From Melghiribacillus thermohalophilus (GTDB lineage: Bacteria > Bacillota > Bacilli > Bacillales > Alkalibacillaceae): DNA of 64,000 nucleotides. Every line of letters begins with the position of its first letter. Position 1 is the first letter of the stretch. This document shows positions 8,398 through 19,058 of this stretch, in pieces. Below the pieces are notes generated by a model. That model worked only from the letters and a program-made list of their open reading frames with translations, was not told where the DNA came from and searched no databases. Location: NCBI RefSeq assembly GCF_004342905.1, contig NZ_SMAN01000012.1, positions 18,225 through 82,224 of the forward strand, read 5' to 3'. A program made the position numbers and the translations under genes.

Positions 8398-10386
8398 TTA
8401 AAATCCTAGCAGTTGCCCCACTTGATAAATCACCAGGGATACCAGATAGGCCAGAACGAGCCCGTACACGAGAGAAAAGAGCGTCCATTTCAGGGAATGG
8501 GACTCTTTTCGAATGACTGCGACTGTGGCAATACATGGCATATACAGAAGCACAAATGCCATAAAACTGTATGCTTGAAGTGGTGTGAAGCTGGCCATAA
8601 TTACTCCCTTAAGGGTATCCACGTCCGGAACAAAGTAAATGATGTTCATCGTGGATATAATGACTTCCTTAGCCAGGGCACCTGTCATTAACGCAACTCC
8701 GGCTTCCCACGTACCAAAACCAATGGGGGCTAAAAGGGGGGCAACCCATTGACCTGACACTGCCAGAAAACTTTCATCAATCGAAACATCCATGCCAGTT
8801 GGTCCTGTGTACGACAGGAGCCAGATCAACACCGTCCCCGCAAAAATGATGGTACCTGCCTTTTTGATAAAGCCTTTCCCCTTTTCCCAGGTGCTGCGAA
8901 TTAAGGATCTTACCTGCGGTGTATGATATGGCGGCAATTCGACCACAAAAAAAGACCCTTCATTTCTCAAAATCGTTGATGACAGCAGTTTAGCCAGTGC
9001 AAAGGCAAGTATGATTCCCAGTACATAAAGGGATAGGACTACGATTCCCTGATTCTCGGCAAAAAAAGCACCGGCAAACAAAGCATAAACTGGCAGCCGG
9101 GCTGAGCAGGACATCAACGGAGACAGCAGCATCGTGATGAGGCGTTCTTTCGGTTGCTCTATACTTCTCGTTGCCATCACGGCAGGGACATTACAGCCAA
9201 ACCCAATAATCATCGGGATAAACGCCTTTCCGTTTAGTCCAATCTTTTCCATCACCCGGTCCATTAGGACGGCTACCCGGGCCATATACCCCGAATCTTC
9301 TATTATTGAAATGAAGAAAAACAAAATGAAAATCTGCGGGACGAACACAAGTACCCCGCCTACACCTGCAACAATCCCATCGATGATTAACCGGTGAATA
9401 AATACGGTGGCATCCATAGCCCCAAGGAGTGCCTCCAGCCACCCTGTCAACGGTCCGGCAAAAAAGGAATCCAGTGCATCCGATAAGGGCGTGCCCAGCC
9501 AGTCAAACGTCAATTGAAAAATCAGAAACATAAGTCCAAGAAAAATAGGGATACCAAAAATCCGATGGGTCAATACCTGATCCAGCCGTTCCGACAGGAG
9601 AACATTAGCTTTGCCTTTACGGACTGTTTTTTTCATCACATCTTGAACAAACTCCTGCCGAACCGTTTGGATATGCTGATATAAAGATCGTCCATTCAGC
9701 AGTTTTTCTGCCTGCTGTTTAAAACGATTTAAAGCATCCATCGATATGTTTTCAGATAAATATTTTTCAACGATCGGATTGCCTTCTAAAAATTGAAGGG
9801 CAAGCCAGCGGCGGTTATGGCTATCATCAGGTATATTCGCCTCGATGTTTTCGATTGCCTGTTCCACAGCATCCCCATAATTGAGCCTCAGAGCCCGTCT
9901 AGACTTATCTGATAGCTGTGCCAGATAAGTCTGAAGCTGATCTAAGCCCTGTCCGCTTCGGGCAATAATAGGGACTACGGGAATACCAAGCACTTCTTCA
10001 AGTTTTTGAGCATCTACATCGATCCCCCGGCGTTTCGCCACATCTACCATATTTAAGCCAATCACCAGCGGCTTGCCAAATTCCAGAAGTTGCACGGTTA
10101 AATATAAATTTTTGTCTAAATGCGATGCATCCACAATATTGACGGCACCTTCAAAAGACTCCTGCAGCAGAAAGTTCATCGCAACTGTTTCATCTTCAGA
10201 TAAAGGGTTGAGGGTATATATGCCAGGGAGGTCAATGAGCTCCCCCTGGTTTCCTTTCAGTTTTCCGATCTTTTTTTCGACCGTGACACCAGCCCAGTTC
10301 CCCACAGTCTGATAAGATCCGGTCAATTGATTAAACAATGAGGTTTTCCCTGTATTGGGATTTCCAAATAACGCATAAGTCAACAT
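8398..10386 (-). CDS. feoB: ferrous iron transporter FeoB
   Basis: Main Fe(II) uptake protein, about 662 residues. The N-terminal G domain shows G1 GNPNTGKTS, G3 DLPGIY and G4 NMVD. The membrane part has two gate repeats, including FGCNVPAVMATRSIE and MSCSARLPVYALFAG. I start it at the ATG complementary to 10384-10386, preceded by GAGG and overlapping the feoA stop by seven bases, so translation is probably coupled. An upstream extension of the frame lies inside feoA. Regulation is probably by the Fur box upstream of feoA. Confidence 0.96.
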   Translation of the reverse strand: MLTYALFGNPNTGKTSLFNQLTGSYQTVGNWAGVTVEKKIGKLKGNQGELIDLPGIYTLNPLSEDETVAMNFLLQESFEGAVNIVDASHLDKNLYLTVQLLEFGKPLVIGLNMVDVAKRRGIDVDAQKLEEVLGIPVVPIIARSGQGLDQLQTYLAQLSDKSRRALRLNYGDAVEQAIENIEANIPDDSHNRRWLALQFLEGNPIVEKYLSENISMDALNRFKQQAEKLLNGRSLYQHIQTVRQEFVQDVMKKTVRKGKANVLLSERLDQVLTHRIFGIPIFLGLMFLIFQLTFDWLGTPLSDALDSFFAGPLTGWLEALLGAMDATVFIHRLIIDGIVAGVGGVLVFVPQIFILFFFISIIEDSGYMARVAVLMDRVMEKIGLNGKAFIPMIIGFGCNVPAVMATRSIEQPKERLITMLLSPLMSCSARLPVYALFAGAFFAENQGIVVLSLYVLGIILAFALAKLLSSTILRNEGSFFVVELPPYHTPQVRSLIRSTWEKGKGFIKKAGTIIFAGTVLIWLLSYTGPTGMDVSIDESFLAVSGQWVAPLLAPIGFGTWEAGVALMTGALAKEVIISTMNIIYFVPDVDTLKGVIMASFTPLQAYSFMAFVLLYMPCIATVAVIRKESHSLKWTLFSLVYGLVLAYLVSLVIYQVGQLLGF

Positions 10387-10610
10387 GATTTCCTCACCTG
10401 AATACAGGCAGCATCTTTTCGGCGGATCCCAATTTTTTGATTCTCTGTTGCCAGAATACATGGTCCGCCAAAGGGAACCTTGCACTGATAGCAAATTTCA
10501 GAACCCTCCATTAGCCCTAAATGCTGCAAACGGCGTCGAACCCTGTCTTGGAGTCCGTTCATGCTAGTAATGGTCACTTTTTCTCCTTCTTTTATGTCAA
10601 AGAGATTCAT
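10380..10610 (-). CDS. feoA: FeoA-family iron transport accessory protein
   Basis: About 76 residues with an SH3-like fold, matching FeoA (the GEKVTITSMNG and LQHLGLMEGSEI patterns). FeoA is a small cytosolic partner thought to act on FeoB. I choose the ATG after AAGGAGAGGG rather than the frame opening at 10655. It is the first gene of the feoA-feoB-Cys-rich operon and overlaps feoB. Confidence 0.88.
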   Translation of the reverse strand: MNLFDIKEGEKVTITSMNGLQDRVRRRLQHLGLMEGSEICYQCKVPFGGPCILATENQKIGIRRKDAACIQVRKSC

Positions 10611-10670
10611 GCCGGCCCTCTCCTTATCCATAACGTTGAAAAATTCAAATGACAACTACTTCCCTTTTAT

Positions 10671-10685
10671 TGAAAATCATTATCA
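10671..10685 (-). promoter_or_regulatory. Fur box upstream of feoA
   Basis: TGAAAATCATTATCA matches the Bacillus 7-1-7 Fur consensus TGATAATNATTATCA at 14 of 15 positions. It sits 60 bases before the feoA start. Iron-replete repression of the feo operon is inferred. Confidence 0.75.
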
Positions 10686-10884
10686 ATGAGTTTGATTTTA
10701 TTATACCCCCTACCCTATTTAGTTGTAAACCGTCTTACTCTTTTACCTTGTTTAAAAAACATTCTTCATTCATTCGCTTCATGAAATATAGCTGCAGATT
10801 TTCTGATATTGCAGCCATTTTATAGTGAGCGCTTTCATATAGGTATATAATGGAATAAATATTCTGAATTTTAGGAGTGGTGAA

Positions 10885-11115
10885 ATGTCGAAAGTCGAAC
10901 CGGCTGGTGCTGAAGACTTATGGAATGATAATCCGAATCCCCTTTATACAGAGAAGGACATCGGTTCCACCCGACTCCACAACAGTTTTCGTGCCGAATT
11001 GCGCCCGAATTTTTCAGAAAAGGAATATAACAAATTTGTTCGGCTAAACACGGTACGGGACTGGTCGCTGTTGACCTGGGATGAATGGTGTGGTGGCCGG
11101 GGAGCGATAGATTGA
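10885..11115 (+). CDS. hypothetical protein (76 aa)
   Basis: A soluble, acidic 76-residue protein rich in Asn, Trp and Glu, with no membrane helix and no motif I recognise. TAGGAGTGGTG precedes the ATG, and a TATAAT-like box lies about 35 bases upstream. It stands alone between the divergent feo operon and the convergent ars operon. A weak cre-like GCGCTTTCA half-site lies at about 10830, in front of the -10 box. Function unknown. Confidence 0.6.
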   Translation: MSKVEPAGAEDLWNDNPNPLYTEKDIGSTRLHNSFRAELRPNFSEKEYNKFVRLNTVRDWSLLTWDEWCGGRGAID

Positions 11116-11186
11116 GCTGTTGGAATTTGGAAAACATTTAATGCATGCGCTGGTTTTTGTTCCATACACGATGAAGTCCGAGTATG

Positions 11187-11227
11187 AAAAAGTCGACATC
11201 CCTTTTTGAGGAGATGTCGACTTTTTT
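11187..11227. terminator. bidirectional terminator between the 76-aa gene and the ars operon
   Basis: AAAAAGTCGACATC (11187-11200) pairs with GATGTCGACTTTTTT (11213-11227) around a 12-base loop. T-runs form on both strands. The last T bases form part of the stop codon of the HIT-family gene. Confidence 0.9.
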
Positions 11228-11717
11228 ATGGTGCTGCCTGTAATTCTTTTTGCAGCAGCTGAATGGCTTTTCTGACGCCCTGAACATGTTGTTCACCATT
11301 CATATGTTTTCTGGCATGAAGCAGAACCGGACGGACTGACTCAACTGAGCGGCCAAATTCATACATCCACTCATAACGGGGAACCATCCAGGTGTGAAAA
11401 TGGTGGGTGGTATCTTCGTTGTAGAAGTAATATACATTCTCGATTCCCAATACGTTGCGCTGAGCTTCCCGGATCCTGCGAAGAATCCGGATATAGTCTG
11501 CCGCTTCTTCATCCGTCAGCTGATCAAAGGTTTTCACATGCCGTCTAGAGGCTAGTATGACTAGCCCTTTTATGGGGTAAGCCACATCCTGATGGGCATG
11601 AAAATGGGCTGACTCCACTATGGTCCCTCCATCAGGCTCCACAATCCCGTTCACAATGGCACAGCTTAAACACTCGACCTCCACTACCCTGCCATTGGAC
11701 AATTTCATTTTTCGCAT
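11226..11717 (-). CDS. HIT-family protein at the end of the ars operon
   Basis: About 163 residues with a histidine-triad-like signature (THHFHTWMVPR) and the preceding YYFYNED strand, as in HIT nucleotide hydrolases and transferases. A CxxC-like pair is absent. The start may be the ATG at 11717, behind GAGGG, or the GTG at 11729, which would overlap the arsC stop as GTGA. Its tight link to arsC suggests co-transcription. A role in arsenic response is inference only; the substrate is unknown. Confidence 0.7.
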   Translation of the reverse strand: MRKMKLSNGRVVEVECLSCAIVNGIVEPDGGTIVESAHFHAHQDVAYPIKGLVILASRRHVKTFDQLTDEEAADYIRILRRIREAQRNVLGIENVYYFYNEDTTHHFHTWMVPRYEWMYEFGRSVESVRPVLLHARKHMNGEQHVQGVRKAIQLLQKELQAAP

Positions 11718-11725
11718 TCGAACCC

Positions 11726-12154
11726 TCACATTTCAAGTTCATTTTTTAAAAACATCTCAATGCGGTCCTTGATTTGATCACGTACTTCTGCAAATTTTGT
11801 CATGATCTCTTCTTCAGTACCCGTAGCTTTTGCTGGGTCTTCAAATCCCCAGTGTATCCGGTTTACATGTGGCGGTGTTGCCGGGCACCTGTCATTAGCG
11901 TCCCCACACAGGGTAATGACATAATCTGCTCGATTTAACAGATCGAGGTCAATGAGCTCAGATTGATGTCCGCTGATGTCCACCCCGGCCTGTTTCATCG
12001 CCTCCACAGCACGGGGGTTGAGTCCATGGGTTTCCACCCCTGCACTGTAGACTTCTGCCCGATCCCCGGCCAGATGTTTCGCCCAGCCTTCCGCCATCTG
12101 GCTCCGGCAGGAATTCCCCGTACACAGAAAATAAATCATCGGTTTCTTCATCAT
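11726..12154 (-). CDS. arsC: arsenate reductase, thioredoxin-coupled
   Basis: Reduces As(V) to As(III). The 142-residue low-molecular-weight phosphatase fold has the P-loop [10 protein letters not shown] (nucleophile Cys11). Cys83 and Cys90 lie in CGDANDRC and form the redox relay typical of the Bacillus/Staphylococcus thioredoxin-dependent class. Two adjacent ATG codons follow GGAGAG. Third gene of arsR-acr3-arsC-HIT. Confidence 0.94.
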   Translation of the reverse strand: MMKKPMIYFLCTGNSCRSQMAEGWAKHLAGDRAEVYSAGVETHGLNPRAVEAMKQAGVDISGHQSELIDLDLLNRADYVITLCGDANDRCPATPPHVNRIHWGFEDPAKATGTEEEIMTKFAEVRDQIKDRIEMFLKNELEM

Positions 12155-12190
12155 AGAAACTCTCCTTTCCTAAATCAAGTGGTGCCTAGT

Positions 12191-12270
12191 GGTGCCTGTC
12201 TCCTGTCGAATGGTAATTACTTCTTGATAGCCCAGCTTCCTCCTGAGGGTGCCGGTCACCTGTCGAATGA
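12191..12270. repeat. two half-copies of the GGTGCC..CACCTGTCGA repeat
   Basis: Two degraded copies, GGTGCCTGTCTCCTGTCGAA at 12191 and GGTGCCGGTCACCTGTCGAA at 12248, lie in the acr3-arsC gap. They belong to the same family as copies at 12324, 13420, 13801, 50711, 50793 and 52036. Confidence 0.75.
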
Positions 12271-12318
12271 TCCTGTTAGCCTGAACGGGATTGAGCCCAG
12301 TCTACCTGCCAACTCTCG

Positions 12319-13380
12319 TTAAATGTGCCTGTCACCTGTCGGGAAATATTTCCTGCGCAACCAGAATGCTACATTGACCAGTGCCAGCATTACCGGCACT
12401 TCCACTAAGGGCCCAATAACAGCTGCAAAGGCTGCTCCGGAGTGAATTCCGAAGACGCCTACTGCAACCGCAATGGCCAGTTCAAAGTTGTTGCTGGCTG
12501 CGGTAAACGATAGCGTAGTGCTGACAGAGTAATCAGCCCCTGCCTTTTTCCCCATAAAAAATGAAATGAAAAACATCACCACAAAATAAATGAGCAGTGG
12601 TATTGCTATCCGCACCACGTCAAACGGCAGTTCCACAATCATATCCGCTTTCAGCGAAAACATCACCACAATCGTAAACAATAGAGCAACCAGTGTTAAC
12701 GGGCTGATTTTGGGCACAAATTTGGTTTCATACCAGTTATGGCTTTTTGTCTTCACGAAGACAAACCTGGTAATCATACCCGCAATGAACGGAATCCCTA
12801 AATAGATAAAGACACTTTTGGCCACCTCAGCCATGGAAATATCAATAACCATACTTTCAAGTCCGAGCCATTTCGGGAACAACGTGACAAATAAATAGGT
12901 ATAAACCGAATAAAAGAACACCTGGAATATGGAGTTAAACGCTACCAGTCCGGCTGCATACTCTGTACTCCCCTTCGAAAGGTCATTCCAGACAATGACC
13001 ATTGCAATACAGCGGGCAAGTCCAATAATGATTAACCCAACCATATACTCCGGATAATCACGTAAAAAGATAATGGCCAGAACAAACATAAGGGTGGGAC
13101 CGATCACCCAGTTTTGGAATAATGAAAGGCCAAGGATTTTAACATCCTTGAACACTTCCCCCAGCTTTTCATATTTTACTTTGGCCAGAGGTGGGTACAT
13201 CATGATCATCAGCCCGATAGCAATCGGAATGGACGTTGTGCCCATTTGAAACTGGTTCAGAAAGTCCACAAATTCAGGTGCTATATTTCCGATGATAATC
13301 CCGGCTGCCATCGCCGTAAAAATCCATAACGTTAAATATCTGTCCAAAATCGATAAACGTTTTGCAATCGGTTTTGCCAA
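12319..13380 (-). CDS. acr3: arsenite efflux transporter ACR3
   Basis: A 353-residue, ten-helix carrier that exports As(III) across the cytoplasmic membrane. The conserved Cys124 is in [13 protein letters not shown], the site needed for arsenite transport in this family. The start appears to be a TTG complementary to 13378-13380, with AGAGG somewhat far upstream. The last seven codons (PTGDRHI) are encoded by a copy of the dispersed palindromic repeat, so the natural C-terminus was probably altered by the repeat. Partner of arsC. Confidence 0.93.
   Translation of the reverse strand: MAKPIAKRLSILDRYLTLWIFTAMAAGIIIGNIAPEFVDFLNQFQMGTTSIPIAIGLMIMMYPPLAKVKYEKLGEVFKDVKILGLSLFQNWVIGPTLMFVLAIIFLRDYPEYMVGLIIIGLARCIAMVIVWNDLSKGSTEYAAGLVAFNSIFQVFFYSVYTYLFVTLFPKWLGLESMVIDISMAEVAKSVFIYLGIPFIAGMITRFVFVKTKSHNWYETKFVPKISPLTLVALLFTIVVMFSLKADMIVELPFDVVRIAIPLLIYFVVMFFISFFMGKKAGADYSVSTTLSFTAASNNFELAIAVAVGVFGIHSGAAFAAVIGPLVEVPVMLALVNVAFWLRRKYFPTGDRHI
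12324..12340. repeat. repeat copy inside the 3' end of acr3
   Basis: GTGCCTGTCACCTGTCG lies within the coding sequence of acr3 and provides its last codons and the stop context. Confidence 0.75.
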
Positions 13381-13419
13381 TGTTTCTTCATCCTCTCAAC
13401 AAATCCTGTTATTTGATTA

Positions 13420-13442
13420 GTGCCTGTCACCTGTCGAATAAT
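13420..13442. repeat. repeat copy in the arsR-acr3 gap
   Basis: GTGCCTGTCACCTGTCGAAT sits immediately after the arsR stop on the minus strand and before acr3. Confidence 0.75.
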
Positions 13443-13444
13443 CT

Positions 13445-13783
13445 TTAAGCCTGTTCTAGAATGTTGCACTGAACACTGCTGCCCTGATCCTCAATAGCTT
13501 TCAGTTCATTCGTAAGATCAGGAAGTACGGATAGATCAAAACCCAATTCTTTAAATGCTTCTTTATTCAATGAGTAGAACACCCACTTCCCCCGGCGCTC
13601 CTCTTTCACGAGACCAGCAGATTTCAACCGGAACATATGTTTTGAAATCGCTGGCTGAGAAATGCCAAACACAGGTACAAGTTCACATACACAGCAATCT
13701 CTAACTTTCAAAAGTCCAATGATTTTTAATCGAGTTGGTTCACTTAATGCCTTCAGTTTCCCCGCCAGATTTTCAAATTCCAT
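13445..13783 (-). CDS. arsR: ArsR/SmtB-family arsenic-responsive repressor
   Basis: Winged-helix repressor, about 112 residues. LSEPTRLKIIGLLK is the N-terminal helix block. The sensing cysteines are Cys30, Cys31 and Cys33 in RDCCVCELV (the alpha3-type As(III) site). The recognition helix is SQPAISKHMFRLKSAGLV. The ATG at 13783 follows GGGGGTG; a GTG at 13795 is in frame too. First gene of the ars operon, so autoregulation by As(III) or Sb(III) release is expected. Confidence 0.92.
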   Translation of the reverse strand: MEFENLAGKLKALSEPTRLKIIGLLKVRDCCVCELVPVFGISQPAISKHMFRLKSAGLVKEERRGKWVFYSLNKEAFKELGFDLSVLPDLTNELKAIEDQGSSVQCNILEQA

Positions 13784-13800
13784 AAATACTTTCACCCCCT

Positions 13801-13827
13801 TCGACAGGTGCCAGGCACTTGTCGAAT
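13801..13827. repeat. near-complete palindromic repeat upstream of arsR
   Basis: Arms CGACAGGTGCC and GGCACTTGTCGA surround a central A. It lies 17 bases upstream of the arsR start, so on the minus strand it is inside or near the operon's 5' leader. Confidence 0.8.
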
Positions 13828-14530
13828 GACAGTTTTAAGAATTCCATACTTATTATAATATAATCATATGGTTATTTGTTTTTAAAAATAAAAATCTTTA
13901 CCAAAAATTTATTCAATTAATCCTGTGTCTAACCATAAAAATTAGTCCAATTTAGTCGAATCACTTTATCTAATCTTCTCGAATCGAATCGAAAAATCCT
14001 TATTTTCCCCCAAAAAATTTTTTATTTTTTTTGTAGTTTTTTAATTTTTAGGCTCAGTTTTTTCATAATTCCTATAGAAATTTTTAAAAAACTAGGGTCA
14101 TTCGACAAAAATTTTACCCATTTCTTAGATTCGCATTTTATTCTGGGTTCATGTTATAACATAATCAAGTAAAAGGGAGGCATTCCCCGTTACAAAATAA
14201 AAAAATAACATGACCTTTACCCCAGTGGATCAAATCTGGTTTGATCACCTATCCATTTAATATGTTATTCCTGAAATATCTCCGTTTGTACCCCTCGTTT
14301 TTCTGACGCCTCCCAATTCCGGCTCATTTTCTAGAGCCGGTTTTTACTTTGACCACGCTCCTTTATACTACTACTTGTAGGCGAAAATGCCAGAATATAT
14401 TTTCATCCCATTAAAAAAAATCTTAAAACATACATGGGCTGCCTCATGAGTGAATTTTATTGAGAGTCGGCCCTGTCATTTTGTCATAGCTTTAACATTT
14501 TTATATGATAACGGAAGTCGCGTTCTTTTT
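13828..14530. other. AT-rich intergenic region, no gene seen
   Basis: Long T- and A-runs and only short ORFs. Short TCGAATC motifs recur near 13955-13990. An imperfect hairpin (GGATCAAATCTGGTTTGATC) lies near 14227. The ars promoter probably lies at its left edge. The region passes into the 21-bp array at about 14530. Confidence 0.5.
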
Positions 14531-14905
14531 CATTTTTCTACATCGAGGTTTGTTTATCTATAGTCAGCTAGACTTTTCTACTTTTACAGTTGATTATTTA
14601 ATTCTCTGAAAGAATTATCTATTCTTGCGGCAGGCTTATCTACGCCCCAAAAAAATTTATTTTCTTCTTCTATAAGATTATCTGCACTTCATAAAAATTT
14701 ATTTTCTCCTTCCATCACATTATATTTACCTCAAAAAAATTTGTCTTTTCTTGCAGCAAACTTTTCTACGCTTCGAGTCAAGATATCAACGCTTGTGTCA
14801 CTATTATCAAAACTTCAGATCAAGTTATCGCACTTGAGCAGTCCTTATCCCACTCACTTGACTCTTATCAGTCATCTTATTCAGGCTAGATTTAATCTCG
14901 AGCAT
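14531..14905. repeat. AT-rich tandem array with 21-bp period
   Basis: About 17 degenerate units of 21 bases. Starts can be placed at 14636, 14657, 14678, 14699, 14720, 14741, 14762, 14783, 14804 and 14825 with no spacing error; outside this core the phase drifts by one or two bases. The unit begins TTATCTAC and continues roughly RCTTCRARTCAAG. The 42-base pairs starting at 14636, 14678 and 14720 are the clearest. No ORF with a ribosome site is present. See the GC-rich array at 58426-59157, which has the same period. Confidence 0.75.
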
Positions 14906-14907
14906 CA

Positions 14908-14942
14908 GAAAACCCAGCCATGACATCATGACTGGGTTTTCC
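14908..14942. terminator. hut operon terminator
   Basis: GAAAACCCAG and CTGGGTTTTC arms extend into a CATGA/TCATG stem around a short loop. It lies about 45 bases after the hutG stop on the minus strand, with T-runs on both strands. Confidence 0.85.
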
Positions 14943-14984
14943 ATTCTTCAAAAAGGAAAGCACCTCATTACGAATCTAATCAGC

Positions 14985-17235
<2,251 letters not shown>

Positions 17236-17303
17236 TCAGACTTTTTTAAACATGTTATCTATCACAATCAGCCCGTCTATCATCTCTCAAAAAATAACGG
17301 AAA

Positions 17304-17338
17304 GAACAGGCATGGCGTTCTGCCGCCTGTTCTTTTTT
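17304..17338. terminator. hairpin between hutU and hutI
   Basis: GAACAGGC (17304-17311) pairs with GCCTGTTC (17325-17332). Six T follow on the plus strand. On the minus strand, the direction of hut transcription, the trailing stretch is only TTTCC, so it would act as a weak or partial terminator or as an RNA processing/stability element between hutU and hutI. Confidence 0.5.
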
Positions 17339-17376
17339 CCTTTAAAAATTGATTACCAGCATCTATCCCCGCCTAT

Positions 17377-19035
17377 TTAATCCATCATCGGAATATGGAC
17401 CCCTTTTTCCTTTGCTGTTTGGACGGCAAGATCATACCCCGCATCCACATGACGGGCCACGCCCATACCCGGATCAGAAGTGAGCACCCGCTCCAGGCGC
17501 TTTGAAGCCGCTTCGGTACCATCAGCTACAATGACCATGCCGGCATGAATGGAATACCCCATGCCAACACCGCCACCATGGTGGACAGATACCCAGCTCG
17601 CCCCATTCACACCATTAATCAGGGCGTTTAAAATCGGCCAGTCGGCAATGGCGTCACTGCCGTCTTTCATTCCTTCTGTCTCCCGGTTTGGCGATGCCAC
17701 TGATCCGCAATCCAGATGATCCCGGCCGATTACAATAGGAGCGGAGATTTCTCCGGATGCGACCATGTCATTGATGATTCGTCCAAATTTCGCCCGCTCC
17801 CCATAACCGAGCCAGCAGATTCGGGAAGGAAGCCCCTGAAATGCCACTTTCTCCTTTGCCATACGAATCCACTTGCACAGATGTTTATGATCCGCAAATT
17901 CCTTCAAGAGCACATCATCAATTTTATCAATATCTTTCGGATCCCCGGACAGGGCAGCCCAGCGGAACGGACCTTTTCCTTCACAAAATTGCGGACGAAT
18001 AAAAGCAGGAACAAACCCCGGGAAGTCAAAGGCATTTTTAACACCAGCATGATAGGCTTCCTGGCGAATGTTATTTCCGTAATCGAAAACGACCGCTCCT
18101 GCCTTTTGTAAATCCAGCATGGCCTGTACATGTTTGGCGATGCTTTCCCTGGCTATCTTGAGGTATTCGTCCGGGTCAGACTGGCGCAGCTTTTCTCCTT
18201 CTTCCAGAGACATTCCTTCCGGCAGATACCCGTTTAATGGATCATGGGCAGACGTCTGGTCGGTCACGAGATCCGGCACCTCGCCCCTCCTGACGAGCTC
18301 AGGCAAAATTTCCGCTGCATTCCCGAGCAAGCCAATGGAAAGAGGTTTCCTCTCTGACTTTGCCTCTTTCGCCATTTCCAGGGCTTGATCCAGGGAATCG
18401 GTCATCACATCTAGATATTTGGTCTCGATCCGGCGGCGAATGCGGTGTTCATCACACTCTACCGCAATCACCACCCCTTCATTCATGGTTACGGCAAGGG
18501 GCTGGGCCCCTCCCATGCCTCCAAGACCTGCCGTAACCGTCAGGGTCCCTTTTAACGTACCATTAAAGTGCTGGCGGGCAGCTTCTGCAAACGTTTCATA
18601 GGTTCCCTGAAGAATCCCCTGGGTACCAATATAAATCCAGCTCCCGGCAGTCATCTGGCCAAACATAATCAGACCCTTTTTCTCCAGTTCACGGAACGTC
18701 TCCCAGTTGGCCCAGGCCGGAACGAGATTGGAATTGGCCAGGAGTACCCTTGGGGCATCCTCATGAGATTGAAACACAGCAACCGGCTTTCCTGACTGCA
18801 CAATCAATGTTTCGTCATTTTCAAGTTCCTTTAACGTCTCCACAATTTTGTGATAGCTTTCCCAGTTTCGGGCCGCTTTCCCGATTCCGCCGTAAACCAC
18901 AAGCTCCTCCGGTTTTTCAGCCACTTCCGGATCGAGGTTGTTCATCAGCATTCTAAGAGCTGCTTCCTGAATCCACCCCTTCGTATTCAGTTTGGTTCCA
19001 CGCGGCGCACGAATCGGTTTGTGTATACTCGTCAT
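17377..19035 (-). CDS. hutU: urocanate hydratase
   Basis: NAD-dependent enzyme that converts urocanate to 4-imidazolone-5-propionate. It has 552 residues. Typical blocks are [34 protein letters not shown] and [17 protein letters not shown], the last carrying the conserved Cys near the active site. The ATG after GGGGGGATT (19035) begins [13 protein letters not shown], as in homologues. The longer open frame to 19173 overlaps the upstream transporter and is not used. Confidence 0.97.
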   Translation of the reverse strand: MTSIHKPIRAPRGTKLNTKGWIQEAALRMLMNNLDPEVAEKPEELVVYGGIGKAARNWESYHKIVETLKELENDETLIVQSGKPVAVFQSHEDAPRVLLANSNLVPAWANWETFRELEKKGLIMFGQMTAGSWIYIGTQGILQGTYETFAEAARQHFNGTLKGTLTVTAGLGGMGGAQPLAVTMNEGVVIAVECDEHRIRRRIETKYLDVMTDSLDQALEMAKEAKSERKPLSIGLLGNAAEILPELVRRGEVPDLVTDQTSAHDPLNGYLPEGMSLEEGEKLRQSDPDEYLKIARESIAKHVQAMLDLQKAGAVVFDYGNNIRQEAYHAGVKNAFDFPGFVPAFIRPQFCEGKGPFRWAALSGDPKDIDKIDDVLLKEFADHKHLCKWIRMAKEKVAFQGLPSRICWLGYGERAKFGRIINDMVASGEISAPIVIGRDHLDCGSVASPNRETEGMKDGSDAIADWPILNALINGVNGASWVSVHHGGGVGMGYSIHAGMVIVADGTEAASKRLERVLTSDPGMGVARHVDAGYDLAVQTAKEKGVHIPMMD

Positions 19036-19058
19036 CACTAAATCCCCCCGAAAATTTT

